64,000 nucleotides of DNA from Cytobacillus oceanisediminis (GTDB lineage Bacteria > Bacillota > Bacilli > Bacillales > Cytobacillaceae): assembly GCF_022811925.1 (NCBI RefSeq), contig NZ_CP065511.1, positions 2,163,501 through 2,227,500 on the forward strand, read 5' to 3'. Under the pieces are notes generated by a model. That model was given only the letters and a program-made list of their open reading frames with translations, ran no database searches and was not told the DNA's origin. The position numbers and the translations under genes are program-made. This document shows, piece after piece, positions 19,738 through 28,125 of this stretch (position 1 is the stretch's first letter; every line of letters begins with the position of its first letter).

Positions 19738-19971
19738 ATGAAATCAGCAATCAATATTCAGGATCAGGTTCTTAACCAGCTACGCAAGGATAATACGAAT
19801 TGTACCGTGTTCTTATTAAACGGATTCCAAATTAGAGGCTGTATTAAAGGCTTTGATAATTTTACTGTACTATTTGAATCAGAAGGAAAGCAGCAGCTTG
19901 TATACAAGCATGCGATTTCAACATTCGTCCCCCAGCGCAATGTTCAGTTGGATTTAGAAAACCAGCAATAA
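19738..19971 (+). CDS. hfq: RNA chaperone Hfq
   Basis: 77-aa Sm-like protein that forms hexameric rings and binds small RNAs and poly(A)-like sequences. Both Sm motifs are visible: Sm1 ([27 protein letters not shown]) and Sm2 ([14 protein letters not shown], with the signature YKHAI). GAGGAGG lies 8 bases before the ATG. It follows miaA and is closed by a strong terminator. Confidence 0.97.
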   Translation: MKSAINIQDQVLNQLRKDNTNCTVFLLNGFQIRGCIKGFDNFTVLFESEGKQQLVYKHAISTFVPQRNVQLDLENQQ

Positions 19972-19994
19972 AATATAACACAGTCAGGATGAAA

Positions 19995-20025
19995 AGCCCG
20001 CTTTGAATGAAGCGGGCTATTTTCT
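19995..20025 (+). terminator. Terminator of miaA-hfq
   Basis: agcccgctt / aagcgggct with loop tgaatg, then ATTTTCTT. Confidence 0.85.
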
Positions 20026-20029
20026 TATG

Positions 20030-20390
20030 TGGAGACCGCTAAGAAAGGCAAAAATATTTAATGAAATGGACGCTATCTGAATACATATAGGTATGGGAAT
20101 TTATTGTTTCTGTGAAGGCAAGCTGACTGCGGGCTCGTTTCCCTTGTCCATCAGGAACGGTTTAATTACTCTGTCCCATGCTGAAACGGAGTATAGCCAT
20201 AGCTGATGGAAGTTTCACCTTATTTCTCGGGAAACCGCATGAACCGACACTCCTGCATCATTGATTGCTGAAATGGACTGGAACTTGTCGTATTTTGCCT
20301 AATAACCGTAATTTCACGGATGCATATAGGCTTTTGTCACAACGATTACTTCTATGCGTATACTGTGCTAAGAATGTGAGGTGATAGCTT
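20030..20390. other. Gap between hfq and spoVK with no recognised content
   Basis: No convincing open frame or RNA gene was found on either strand. A sporulation promoter for spoVK is expected near the right end; a CGTATACTG segment resembles part of a sigma-E -10, but no matching -35 was found. Confidence 0.4.
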
Positions 20391-21341
20391 TTGGACCAGC
20401 CGATTCGCCTGAAGAATAACGGACAGATCAGTATCGTACTCAATTCTCAAAAGCGAAAAACATACACAAAAGAGCTTCCCGAATCCCAAGCGGCTCCAAA
20501 AGTCATTCCGCCTGAGCATACAGCTCTGAAAGAAATTGAAGAAGAACTTGGCGCTCTTGTGGGAATGGAAGAGATGAAGAAAATGATCAAGGAGATCTAT
20601 GCCTGGATTTATGTGAATAAAAAGCGGGAAGAAGCCGGTCTCAAAGCTGGAAAGCAAGCATTGCATATGATGTTCAAAGGGAATCCAGGCACCGGTAAAA
20701 CAACGGTTGCCCGATTAATAGGCAAGCTTTTTCAAAAAATGAATGTACTGTCAAAAGGCCATCTGATTGAAGCAGAACGGGCCGATCTTGTCGGTGAATA
20801 CATTGGCCATACCGCCCAAAAGACAAGGGATCTGGTGAAAAAAGCCATAGGCGGGATCCTGTTCATCGATGAAGCGTACTCTTTAGGGAGAGGCGGAGAA
20901 AAAGACTTTGGGAAGGAAGCCATTGACACCCTCGTCAAGCATATGGAAGACCGCCAGCATGAATTTATCCTGATTCTGGCTGGCTACTCAAGAGAAATGA
21001 ATCATTTCCTGACGCTGAATCCAGGTCTTCATTCCCGATTCCCCCTGGTTGTTGACTTTCCTGACTACTCGATTGAGCAGCTGATGGAAATCGGGGAGCG
21101 GATGCTGAAGGAACGGGAGTATAATTTAAGCCACGAATCCGAAAAGAAGCTAAGAGAGCACTTACACTATGTAAAAAATAATCTCAGCCCAAACAGTTTT
21201 TCGAACGGGCGTTACATCCGAAATATCATTGAAAAATCAATCCGGGCACAGGCCATGCGCCTGTTAATGCAAAACAGCTATGACAAACATGATCTGATGA
21301 CAATCAGAAGCAATGATATGGTGTTTGAAGAAGCCGATTAA
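20391..21341 (+). CDS. spoVK: Stage V sporulation protein K (AAA+ ATPase)
   Basis: 316-aa CbxX/CfxQ-type AAA+ ATPase required for late spore maturation. Visible are Walker A FKGNPGTGKTTVARL, Walker B GILFIDEAYSL, the pore-loop region ADLVGEYIGHTAQKT, sensor-1 FILILAGYSREMN, arginine-finger region NPGLHSRFP, and sensor-2 NGRYIRNIIEKSIR. The start is TTG behind GAGGTGA. In many Bacillus genomes spoVK stands behind hfq as here. Substrate and partner in the cell are not known. Confidence 0.93.
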   Translation: MDQPIRLKNNGQISIVLNSQKRKTYTKELPESQAAPKVIPPEHTALKEIEEELGALVGMEEMKKMIKEIYAWIYVNKKREEAGLKAGKQALHMMFKGNPGTGKTTVARLIGKLFQKMNVLSKGHLIEAERADLVGEYIGHTAQKTRDLVKKAIGGILFIDEAYSLGRGGEKDFGKEAIDTLVKHMEDRQHEFILILAGYSREMNHFLTLNPGLHSRFPLVVDFPDYSIEQLMEIGERMLKEREYNLSHESEKKLREHLHYVKNNLSPNSFSNGRYIRNIIEKSIRAQAMRLLMQNSYDKHDLMTIRSNDMVFEEAD

Positions 21342-21407
21342 GGGGATATTGTAATAAAAAGACAGTGTCAAAGAAACATTGTTTTTTTATTGAAGGAGGA
21401 ATATAAA

Positions 21408-21641
21408 ATGAACACTATTACGGTTTATACAACGAATACTTGCCCTTACTGTACGATGGTGAAGAATTTTCTGGATGAGCAAGGGCTGGAGTATAAAGAA
21501 GTTAATGTGCAGAATGACCAGCGAGAGGCACAAAAACTGGTTGCAACCACCGGACAAATGGGAGTGCCGCAGATCAATGTAAATGGCAAATGGGTCATTG
21601 GCTTTGATCCAAATACGATTATGGCGAATGTGAAGCAATAA
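21408..21641 (+). CDS. Glutaredoxin family protein (CPYC)
   Basis: 77-aa thioredoxin-fold protein with the redox motif TCPYCTMVK near the N-terminus, the cis-proline segment GVPQINV and a C-terminal GFD. It probably reduces disulfides in the cytosol, possibly with bacillithiol or a thioredoxin reductase, as for other small Bacillus glutaredoxin/NrdH-like proteins. AAGGAGG lies 8 bases before the ATG; a longer TTG start overlaps that site. A terminator follows, so it is monocistronic. Confidence 0.9.
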   Translation: MNTITVYTTNTCPYCTMVKNFLDEQGLEYKEVNVQNDQREAQKLVATTGQMGVPQINVNGKWVIGFDPNTIMANVKQ

Positions 21642-21650
21642 TATTGAGGG

Positions 21651-21682
21651 GACCTGCTCCTGGATTGAGCAGGTCTTTTTTT
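21651..21682 (+). terminator. Terminator behind glutaredoxin gene
   Basis: gacctgctc / gagcaggtc arms followed by seven T. Confidence 0.9.
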
Positions 21683-21710
21683 ATGGAATTGTGAACTCTA
21701 CAAATAAAAT

Positions 21711-21830
21711 TGGAAACTAGCAAAAAAAGTACCTGTATTCGCAAACAAATAGGAAAATTAGCAAAGAAATTGCCTAAACTGGCAAACAAACAGCTTAAAC
21801 CGGCAAATAAACATCTGAACCGTGATTCTG
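21711..21830. repeat. Degenerate tandem repeat, about 21-bp period
   Basis: Five adjacent units share a GCAAAnAAA core: tagcaaaaaaagtacc, tcgcaaacaaatagg, tagcaaagaaattgcc, tggcaaacaaacagc and cggcaaataaacatc. Spacing of the cores is close to 21 bases. No reading frame is convincing. Confidence 0.6.
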
Positions 21831-21854
21831 TTTGTCTTTTTAAGTATTACCTCG

Positions 21855-21884
21855 AAAAAACATCAGGCTAATCTGATGTTTTTT
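21855..21884. terminator. Bidirectional hairpin terminator
   Basis: Perfect 12-bp stem aaaaaacatcag / ctgatgtttttt with a 6-base loop, usable on both strands. It insulates the sulfolactate locus from upstream transcription. Confidence 0.8.
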
Positions 21885-21912
21885 ATTTTAAAGAAAGAAT
21901 TTTCAAAAAACA

Positions 21913-21942
21913 TTGACCGAAATTCCCGGGGGTGTTTTAATA
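21913..21942 (+). promoter_or_regulatory. Promoter of slcC-like gene
   Basis: TTGACC with TTTAAT or TTAATA 17-18 bases downstream, directly followed by a regulon operator. Confidence 0.5.
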
Positions 21943-21950
21943 ATTATAAG

Positions 21951-21969
21951 TGGTTGGGTCACCTAACCA
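21951..21969 (+). promoter_or_regulatory. Regulon operator copy 1 (slcC)
   Basis: TGGTTGGGTCACCTAACCA, an imperfect 19-bp dyad immediately downstream of the predicted -10. Four similar copies lie before the other units of this locus. Confidence 0.85.
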
Positions 21970-21994
21970 TTTTAATCTGGAAGGAGCTTGAAAA

Positions 21995-22945
21995 ATGAAA
22001 ATCCTAATTACTGAATTAATCTGGAAAGAAGGAATTGAAGAGTTAATAAACAATGGCTATCAAGTGGATTATGACGAGAGTCTATGGAGTAACCGTGAAG
22101 AATTATTAAAAAAAATAAACAAATACGATGCTTTAATTGTAAGAAATCAAACAAGTGTAGACCAGGAATTAATGGCAGCTGGTACACAATTAAAGGTCAT
22201 AGGAAGGCTTGGAGTTGGACTTGATAATATAGACACAAAAACAGCAAAGAAAATGGGAATCCCAGTTGTTTATGCTAAAAATGCTAACGCTACTTCGGTG
22301 GCCGAGTATGTGATGATGGCCATGCTAAGTGTTTCCAGGCCTCTTCATCTGGCTGATTATGATGTCAAGAAAGGCAATTGGGATAGAAAAACATATACAG
22401 GTATGGAAATTGCGGGTAAAACGCTGGGCCTTATAGGATTAGGTGAAATCTCACATCGCGTTGCTAAAAGAGCAATATCGTTTGGAATGAATGTGATTGG
22501 CTACGATCCCTATATTGCAGATTATGATCACATCGTTTCTGAAACAGGAGTTCAAATAAAAGAATCATTAGCAGATCTCCTTGCTGAATCTGATTTTATT
22601 TCCTTGCATGTTCCGCTTACACCTTCAACTAAGTATTTAATCTCCGAGTCAGAACTTCAATTAATGAAGGTTACTTCCTATATTATTAATACGTCCCGGG
22701 GCGGTATTATAAATGAACGTGATCTTGCAGCTGCTTTGACCAATGGTTCGATTGCAGGAGCGTTTCTGGATGTACTTGAGACAGAACCAATCCACCCAGC
22801 GAACGAACTATTGACCTGCCCGAATGCTGTCGTTACTCCGCATATAGCTGGTTTAACTGAAGAATCACAAATTAGAACTTCCTTATTGGTGGCAAAGGAA
22901 GTGGCGAAGGTTATGAAGCATCAGCCATCATTATGTGTAATATAA
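21995..22945 (+). CDS. slcC: D-2-hydroxyacid dehydrogenase, probable (S)-sulfolactate dehydrogenase
   Basis: 316-aa NAD-dependent dehydrogenase of the D-3-phosphoglycerate dehydrogenase family. It has a substrate domain (residues 1-95 and the C-terminal end) and a Rossmann domain with GLIGLGEIS, where the third glycine of GxGxxG is Ser. Catalytic Arg is in INTSRGG, Glu in DVLETEPIH, and His in TPHIAGLT. Context, with a ComC-like dehydrogenase, SuyA/SuyB-like lyase, exporter and TRAP carrier, points to SlcC, which oxidises (S)-sulfolactate to sulfopyruvate. Family is certain; the substrate is inferred. AAGGAGC precedes the ATG. Confidence 0.8.
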   Translation: MKILITELIWKEGIEELINNGYQVDYDESLWSNREELLKKINKYDALIVRNQTSVDQELMAAGTQLKVIGRLGVGLDNIDTKTAKKMGIPVVYAKNANATSVAEYVMMAMLSVSRPLHLADYDVKKGNWDRKTYTGMEIAGKTLGLIGLGEISHRVAKRAISFGMNVIGYDPYIADYDHIVSETGVQIKESLADLLAESDFISLHVPLTPSTKYLISESELQLMKVTSYIINTSRGGIINERDLAAALTNGSIAGAFLDVLETEPIHPANELLTCPNAVVTPHIAGLTEESQIRTSLLVAKEVAKVMKHQPSLCVI

Positions 22946-23016
22946 AAAGTTTCCGAAAATTTAAATAAATTAATTGACTTTACCATTTAAGAGTGGTTTA
23001 ATTAACCTATAAACAG

Positions 23017-23035
23017 TGGTTGGGTCACCCAGCCA
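23017..23035 (+). promoter_or_regulatory. Regulon operator copy 2 (suyAB)
   Basis: TGGTTGGGTCACCCAGCCA, 14 of its first 14 bases identical to copy 1. It stands downstream of a TTGACT with a weak -10 and just before the suyA ribosome binding site. Confidence 0.85.
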
Positions 23036-23056
23036 AAATAAAGAGGAGGCAATTGA

Positions 23057-23401
23057 ATGAGTAATAACAGTCAATCTACAACTCTTGCAGAAACGCATTC
23101 GCCTGAGTCCAAAGAAGTTAGCACACATAAGTTTTTAATTCATCATAAGGGAGATCATGTAGGGGTAGCAACTAGTCCAATAAAAGAAGGAGAACAGGTT
23201 ATCGGAATCTATATGGACGATAATTCTGAAGTGTCTGTAAAGTCTCGGGGGGATATTCCTTTAGGACATAAAATATCATTAGTGGACTTAAACAGTGATC
23301 AGCCAGTATTAAAATACGGAATTCAAATTGGGTTAACTACAACAGAATGGACTGTAGGAGACTATGTCCATACTCATAATATTAAAACGGCGAGGTGGTA
23401 A
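23057..23401 (+). CDS. suyA: UxaA-family small subunit, probable sulfolactate sulfo-lyase SuyA
   Basis: 114-aa protein made of one SAF domain as in altronate dehydratase N-termini: [50 protein letters not shown], and a final [11 protein letters not shown]. In SuyAB, which cleaves (R)-sulfolactate to pyruvate and sulfite, this domain is a separate small subunit as here, and the ending H-x-H-N-x-K-T-x-R-W is typical. The first 25 residues are a variable leader. GAGGAGG lies 8 bases before the ATG. The next gene follows with 2 bases between. Confidence 0.8.
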   Translation: MSNNSQSTTLAETHSPESKEVSTHKFLIHHKGDHVGVATSPIKEGEQVIGIYMDDNSEVSVKSRGDIPLGHKISLVDLNSDQPVLKYGIQIGLTTTEWTVGDYVHTHNIKTARW

Positions 23402-23403
23402 AA

Positions 23404-24561
23404 ATGAATAATACACTAATGGGTTTCCGCAGAGAAAATGGAAAAGTTGGAATACGTAATCATGTCATTATTTTGCCTGTTGATGATATCTCAAATGCTG
23501 CCTGTGAGGCTGTAGCAAGACAAGTTCAAGGAACGATGGCCCTTCCTCACGCATATGGAAGACTCCAGTATGGACCAGACCTTGATCTTCATTTCAGAAC
23601 AATGATAGGAACCGGCTCAAATCCAAATGTGGCCGCGGTTATTGTCATCGGCATTGAAGAAAACTGGTCTAAGAAAATCGCGGAAGGTATTGCAGAAACT
23701 GGTAAACCAGTATCCTATTTTTCTATCGAGGGAAATGGTGATTTTGAAACGATCCGCCAAGCATCATGGAAGGCTAAAGAGTATGTTCAACGGGCATCTG
23801 AACTTCAAAGAGAACCGATTGAATTAAAAGATTTAACGATCAGCATCAAGTGCGGGGAATCGGATACGACTACAGGATTGGGATCATGCCCAACTGTATC
23901 TCAGGCAGTTGACCGCCTGGTTGATGCCGGTGCGACCGTATTCTTTGGGGAAACATCAGAATTAACTGGTGGAGAACATCTGATAGCACAAAGAATGGCA
24001 ACTCCTGAACTTCATGAAAAGTTTATGGCCATCTATAAAGATTATGTAGGCGAAATCGAATCCAAAGGAGTAGATCTGCTTGGCTCCCAGCCAACACAGG
24101 GAAATATTGCAGGAGGCCTATCAACTATAGAAGAAAAGGCTCTTGGTAATATCGCCAAAACGGGCACTAAGGATGTAATTGGGGTGCTTGATCCAGCGGA
24201 AAAGCCAGATAATGGCAATGGCTTGTATTTTATGGATACTTCTTCAGCAGCAGCAGAGTGCATTACCTTAATGGCAGCTGGCGGAGCAGTACTCCACCTT
24301 TTCCCAACAGGGCAGGGTAATATTATCGGAAATCCAATTGAGCCTGTTGTGAAAATTACCGCAAATCCCATAACAGCTGGAACAATGAGCGAGCATATTG
24401 ATGTAGATGTACAGGGATTATTGTCCCGTCAGATTTCCCTGGAAGAAGCAGGCGACAAATTAATGGAAGTTATTTGCCGTACGGTTAATGGCCGATTGAC
24501 CAGTGCTGAAGCTTTAGGACATCGTGAATTTGTCATGACAAAACTATACCGAAGCGCCTGA
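23404..24561 (+). CDS. suyB: UxaA-family large subunit, probable sulfolactate sulfo-lyase SuyB
   Basis: 385-aa catalytic subunit of the altronate dehydratase family: [96 protein letters not shown] and [25 protein letters not shown]. The conserved Cys and His residues of the family are present. Fusion partner SuyA is encoded just upstream. The reaction proposed is (R)-sulfolactate to pyruvate plus sulfite. Altronate or galactarate dehydration is the alternative, but no sugar-acid genes are nearby. The ATG behind AGGTGG is preferred to an upstream GTG. Confidence 0.82.
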   Translation: MNNTLMGFRRENGKVGIRNHVIILPVDDISNAACEAVARQVQGTMALPHAYGRLQYGPDLDLHFRTMIGTGSNPNVAAVIVIGIEENWSKKIAEGIAETGKPVSYFSIEGNGDFETIRQASWKAKEYVQRASELQREPIELKDLTISIKCGESDTTTGLGSCPTVSQAVDRLVDAGATVFFGETSELTGGEHLIAQRMATPELHEKFMAIYKDYVGEIESKGVDLLGSQPTQGNIAGGLSTIEEKALGNIAKTGTKDVIGVLDPAEKPDNGNGLYFMDTSSAAAECITLMAAGGAVLHLFPTGQGNIIGNPIEPVVKITANPITAGTMSEHIDVDVQGLLSRQISLEEAGDKLMEVICRTVNGRLTSAEALGHREFVMTKLYRSA

Positions 24562-24567
24562 TTCAAT

Positions 24568-24606
24568 TTCTCCCTGCACATTTATGAGTAGGGAGAATCC
24601 TTTTTT
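24568..24606 (+). terminator. Intercistronic terminator/attenuator between suyB and comC
   Basis: ttctccct / agggagaa stem with a 14-base loop, then TCCTTTTTT. It lies inside the apparent operon and may lower comC expression. Confidence 0.65.
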
Positions 24607-24635
24607 AAAGAGAGTATAAAAAAAGGAGTTTAGAC

Positions 24636-25721
24636 ATGAACACATATAATGAATTGGATCTAAAGGAATTCTGTGAAAAAGTTCTTGAAAAAATGGGAAT
24701 GCGCAAAGATTATTCGGAAGTTGTCGCGGATTCACTGGTAAAAGCAAACTTAGAAGGCACGGATAGCCACGGGATCAGCAGACTCCCCATATATGCCAAA
24801 CGATTCATGGATAAAAGAATAAATGTGAATCCGGATATTAAAGTCACTAAAAAAGCTCCATCCGTGCTGCAGATTGATGGAGATAATGGCCTGGGCCATA
24901 TAGTAAGCTGGAAGGCAATTAAAGAAGGCATTGAAACGGCAAAAGAAAATGGCACTGCAGCAATCGCAATTCGTAATAGCAATCATTTTGGGACTGCTTC
25001 TTATTTTTGCCAGATGGCATGCGAGCAGAATCTCGCATGCATAGGCTTTACTAATTCCCCGCCAGGCATTGCACCCTGGGGAGGGAGGGAAGCTTTCTTT
25101 GGCACAAATCCTATCGCGTTTGGCTTTCCAACTGGAAATGATCAGCCTGTAATCATTGATTTATCAACCAGTATAGTGGCTAGAGGGAAAATCATATTGG
25201 CCGCTAAACAGGGGACTGAAATACCGGATGACTGGGCAATAGATGAAAATGGATATCCCACCAAAGATCCTGCAGCTGCTTTAAATGGGTCTGTATTACC
25301 GCTTGGAGGAGCAAAAGGAGCTGCACTTGCGCTTGCGGTTGAGATATTAACTGGAGTGCTTTCAGGAGCGGCATTTGGCCCTCATGTGAAAAATCTATAT
25401 GATGATGGTGAAACAGAGAATGCAAATGTTGGACATTTCTTTTTGTTATTAGATATTGAGAAATTTATGGATTTATCACTTTTCTTTACTTCCATTCAAC
25501 ACCTGCTGCAGGAAATGAAGGAAGTTCCTAAGAAACCAGACATAAGCGAAATACGCTATCCTGGAGAAAGAAGAAAAAGAGAAAGTGACGGCAGGTTATT
25601 AACAGGAATTGAATTATCAGGCAATGTTGAACAGGAATTAAAAGAATTGGGTGAGAAATTCAATATCCATTTTCCTGAGGCGATGTCACTTGATCATTCC
25701 AGTAAAAGTCTTTCTCTTTAA
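24636..25721 (+). CDS. comC: Ldh-family oxidoreductase, probable (R)-sulfolactate dehydrogenase
   Basis: 361-aa member of the malate/L-lactate (Ldh2) NAD(P)-dependent family, which includes ComC. Visible are the family's N-terminal ANLEGTDSHGISRLPIYAKR, IRNSNHFGTASYFCQMA with the catalytic His, FTNSPPGIAPWGGREAFFGTNPIAFGFP and LPLGGAKGAALALAVEIL. ComC reduces sulfopyruvate to (R)-sulfolactate; together with SlcC it racemises sulfolactate for SuyAB. The substrate is inferred from the neighbours; other hydroxyacids are possible. AAAGGAG precedes the ATG. Confidence 0.8.
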   Translation: MNTYNELDLKEFCEKVLEKMGMRKDYSEVVADSLVKANLEGTDSHGISRLPIYAKRFMDKRINVNPDIKVTKKAPSVLQIDGDNGLGHIVSWKAIKEGIETAKENGTAAIAIRNSNHFGTASYFCQMACEQNLACIGFTNSPPGIAPWGGREAFFGTNPIAFGFPTGNDQPVIIDLSTSIVARGKIILAAKQGTEIPDDWAIDENGYPTKDPAAALNGSVLPLGGAKGAALALAVEILTGVLSGAAFGPHVKNLYDDGETENANVGHFFLLLDIEKFMDLSLFFTSIQHLLQEMKEVPKKPDISEIRYPGERRKRESDGRLLTGIELSGNVEQELKELGEKFNIHFPEAMSLDHSSKSLSL

Positions 25722-25789
25722 AAAAAGCTGTATGGTGATTATTGCCCCATCCAATTGGATGAGGTATATAACACCATGACAGCTTTTTT
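25721..25789. terminator. Long bidirectional terminator between comC and gntR
   Basis: Outer arms aaaaaagctgtatggtg / caccatgacagctttttt, with an inner ccatcc / ggatgg-like hairpin. T tracts on both strands serve both converging genes. Confidence 0.8.
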
Positions 25790-26483
25790 AGCTGGATAAT
25801 GTATTTTGTGAAATCGAGCATTCAACACTTTCTATATGGTCTTTCATACGTTCCTGGGCTAACTCAATGTTGTTCTGCTTTATTGCCTCAAGAATCCTTT
25901 CGTGCTCTTGAACAGATTTTAACGCGCGGCCCGGAATGTTAATTGATTTTGTACGTGACTCGGACAGCAGATCGATTAGAAAGTGCATAATCCTTACTAG
26001 CACAACATTATTTGAATGATCTGCAAGAGTCATATGAAATTTATGATCTAATTCAGCAAGACGGTCAAAATTTTGGTCACCACTTACACTTTCATTTGCT
26101 TCCTTAAGGATTTGATCTAATTGCTGAATAAGATCCGGGCTTGAATTCTCTATGGACCATTTTACTGTCCAATCTTCAAGAATCTTTCTGACGGAGAAGA
26201 AATCCTTAAATTGATCTGAGGATACAAAAAACGCTTCAGTCATTTTTTGTATCTGCTGCTCTGGAGAAGCTACAAAGACCCCTGTTCCGTGTTTGGCGGT
26301 TAAATACCCATATGCTTCTAGAATCTTATAGGCTTCCCTTACTGTATTTCTGCTGACAGAAAGTTCCATTCCCATTTCTCTTTCGCCAGGGATTTTTTCA
26401 CCTGCTCTATATACGCCATTATGGATTTTTTTCTTTATACTATCGGCTACCTGCTCCGAAATTCCTTTTCTATTAATGTCCAA
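25788..26483 (-). CDS. GntR-family regulator, FadR/FCD subgroup, of the sulfolactate regulon
   Basis: About 231 aa. The N-terminal winged helix reads ISEQVADSIKKKIHNGVYRAGEKIPGEREMGMELSVSRNTVREAYKILEAYGYL, and a C-terminal all-helical FCD domain has the metal/ligand histidines (DHKFHMTLAD, HERILEAIKQNN, ERMKDHIESV). The start taken is TTG behind GGAGGGG; a longer frame begins six codons upstream. One of the five operators lies before its own gene, so autoregulation is likely. FadR-type proteins bind TGGT-N-ACCA dyads, as seen here. Its effector is probably sulfolactate or a product; this is inferred. Confidence 0.85.
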   Translation of the reverse strand: MDINRKGISEQVADSIKKKIHNGVYRAGEKIPGEREMGMELSVSRNTVREAYKILEAYGYLTAKHGTGVFVASPEQQIQKMTEAFFVSSDQFKDFFSVRKILEDWTVKWSIENSSPDLIQQLDQILKEANESVSGDQNFDRLAELDHKFHMTLADHSNNVVLVRIMHFLIDLLSESRTKSINIPGRALKSVQEHERILEAIKQNNIELAQERMKDHIESVECSISQNTLSS

Positions 26484-26534
26484 ATTTACCCCTCCAACCA
26501 AAATTTACTGATGGGCATTCTTTTATAGGCAAAA

Positions 26535-26553
26535 TGGTTCAATGGCCCAACCT
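26535..26553 (-). promoter_or_regulatory. Regulon operator copy 4 (gntR)
   Basis: Read on the minus strand AGGTTGGGCCATTGAACCA, the most divergent copy, upstream of the regulator's own start. Confidence 0.75.
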
Positions 26554-26642
26554 ATTTTATTAAATCATTAACGGGTCAAGTTATCAACACCCCTGTCATA
26601 ATTTTCTCAAAAAGGAAAATAGAGCTGCCTTCATAGGCAGCT

Positions 26643-27707
26643 TTAAATAAAATGAACGATTAAAAATCCCAATGCTGCTAAGGCGGCAGCTCCGAAAGTT
26701 CCAGTAAAAATCACCTTGCTGTTTAACTTTTTAAATTCACTATAGTTAACTCCTAAACCTAAACCTGCCATGGCCATAGATAATAAGAAAATACTTAGTG
26801 CAATCAGCATTTGAGTCATCCTATCAGATAGTATACCAGCAGTATTAACCAGGCACATAAACAGAAAGCCGAAGATGAACCAGGGGATCGGCAAATCTCT
26901 GAGTCTTGTTTTCTGTTTCTTTAAGCTGTTCTTATTAAATATCATTCCAAGTATAATCGCTGCGGGAATTAATAATGCTACACGTCCCAGTTTTACTAGA
27001 ATTGCAGTATCACTGCTCACATCTCCTCCTGGAGCAGAAGCTGCAATGACATGAGCAAGCTCATGCAAAGTTGCTCCAGTTAATACACCATAATCACGGG
27101 GGCTTAAATCCAGCACAGGAAACATAAAGGTATAAATAATTGTCACTATGGTGCCCATAATGGCAATAAAAGCTACGGAGATAGCAGTCAATTCATTCTT
27201 AGCCCTGATTAGGGGGGCAACAGCAACTATGGCAGCGGCTCCGCATATCGCAGTACCGACTGCAATCAGTGTGGATAAATGGCGGTCAATCGAGAGAAGT
27301 TTGCCGATATACATCATAAGGACAATCGTGAAAACGATTACAATAATATCGGCAATAATAATAGAAAAACCAGCTGCAAAGATTTGTTCAACATTGAGTC
27401 TTAATCCCATCAGAATAATCCCTGCACGAAGAAGAGTCTTGCTGCTGAATGTAATCCCGGCAGATGCATCGGCTGGCACATCCATTATTCCTTTCCAGCT
27501 CATGCCAAGCAGTATGGAAATAATCATAATTCCCATTACTGAAAAAACAGGCAATTTCGCTATTGAACCAGCTAACACAGCAAGGATTAAAGTAAGGAGG
27601 ACTCCTTTTAACCAGCCCTTTTGAAGCTTTAAGGTTTTTATTTTTTTTCTTGCGTGAAGGGGTACTGTTTCTGCTTTATGCAGTTTTGTTGCTCCAGCAT
27701 TGCTCAA
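26643..27707 (-). CDS. YeiH-family (UPF0324/COG2855) membrane protein, probable sulfite exporter
   Basis: 354-aa integral membrane protein with about ten hydrophobic segments and the YeiH landmarks ILLGMSWKGIMD, LRAGIILMGLRLNVEQI, AVGTAICGAAAIVAVAPLIRAKNE, and GVLTGATLHELAHVIAA. The family is annotated as a putative sulfate exporter. Relatives occur in organosulfonate clusters (CuyZ), where removal of sulfite is the proposed job. Here the lyase next door would release sulfite, so that role fits. A TTG start lies 7 bases behind AAAGGAGG. A regulon operator lies upstream, divergent from the TRAP genes. Confidence 0.82.
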   Translation of the reverse strand: MSNAGATKLHKAETVPLHARKKIKTLKLQKGWLKGVLLTLILAVLAGSIAKLPVFSVMGIMIISILLGMSWKGIMDVPADASAGITFSSKTLLRAGIILMGLRLNVEQIFAAGFSIIIADIIVIVFTIVLMMYIGKLLSIDRHLSTLIAVGTAICGAAAIVAVAPLIRAKNELTAISVAFIAIMGTIVTIIYTFMFPVLDLSPRDYGVLTGATLHELAHVIAASAPGGDVSSDTAILVKLGRVALLIPAAIILGMIFNKNSLKKQKTRLRDLPIPWFIFGFLFMCLVNTAGILSDRMTQMLIALSIFLLSMAMAGLGLGVNYSEFKKLNSKVIFTGTFGAAALAALGFLIVHFI

Positions 27708-27740
27708 TCTTCTGCCTCCTTTTTTATGGAATTGGCCCGG

Positions 27741-27759
27741 TGGTCAGGAGACCCAACCA
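27741..27759 (-). promoter_or_regulatory. Regulon operator copy 3 (yeiH-like gene)
   Basis: Minus strand TGGTTGGGTCTCCTGACCA, a near-perfect match to the consensus, 34 bases before the gene. Confidence 0.85.
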
Positions 27760-27836
27760 ATATAATTTAATTTAAGCATTTTTAAAAAGGGTTATCAAGA
27801 AAAATATAAAAAATAAATAAAAAAATTTGGAAAGTA

Positions 27837-27865
27837 TTGATTTTTTAGAAAATTATAAATAGAAT
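27837..27865 (+). promoter_or_regulatory. Promoter of the TRAP transporter operon
   Basis: TTGATT, exactly 17 bases, TAGAAT. The fifth operator begins 8 bases downstream, so bound repressor would cover the start of transcription. Confidence 0.7.
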
Positions 27866-27873
27866 ATGGATAG

Positions 27874-27892
27874 TGGTTGGGTGACTGTACCA
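27874..27892 (+). promoter_or_regulatory. Regulon operator copy 5 (TRAP operon)
   Basis: TGGTTGGGTGACTGTACCA; left half identical to copies 1-3, right half partly degenerate but keeps ACCA. Confidence 0.82.
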
Positions 27893-27981
27893 TAACTTAA
27901 GTGATCTCCTTGAAAAAAGTCATTCCATGAAAAAAGATTTTAATAGATCTGCAGGAAAGTGAATAAAAAGGAGGAATTTTA

Positions 27982-27999
27982 ATGGGAAAATTAATTTAG
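27982..27999 (+). other. Five-codon open frame with strong ribosome binding site in the TRAP leader
   Basis: AAAGGAGGAATTTTA is followed by ATG GGA AAA TTA ATT TAG. It may be a leader peptide or the stub of a lost gene. It stands between the operator and the dctP-like gene. Confidence 0.35.
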
Positions 28000-28125
28000 T
28001 CTAATCAATTAACAATATTAACAACTTATTTATGTAGACTTGGCGGCGGTAAATCTAAGGAATCGTAGCAGTTTTTCAATCATGTATTTGTAAGGGCTTA
28101 CAATAAAGTGCGGGAGGCGAATTAT

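Noticed and set aside
20100..20390. Possible small RNA or gene between hfq and spoVK
   Set aside because: No promoter, terminator pair or conserved frame could be supported.
22994..23006. Palindrome ggtttaattaacc before suyA as a sixth regulon operator
   Set aside because: It lacks the TTGGGTC core of the other five sites and overlaps the promoter region; probably chance.
27148..27624. 158-codon plus-strand frame opposite the yeiH-like gene
   Set aside because: It is the antisense shadow of a hydrophobic membrane protein gene and has no ribosome binding site or family match.
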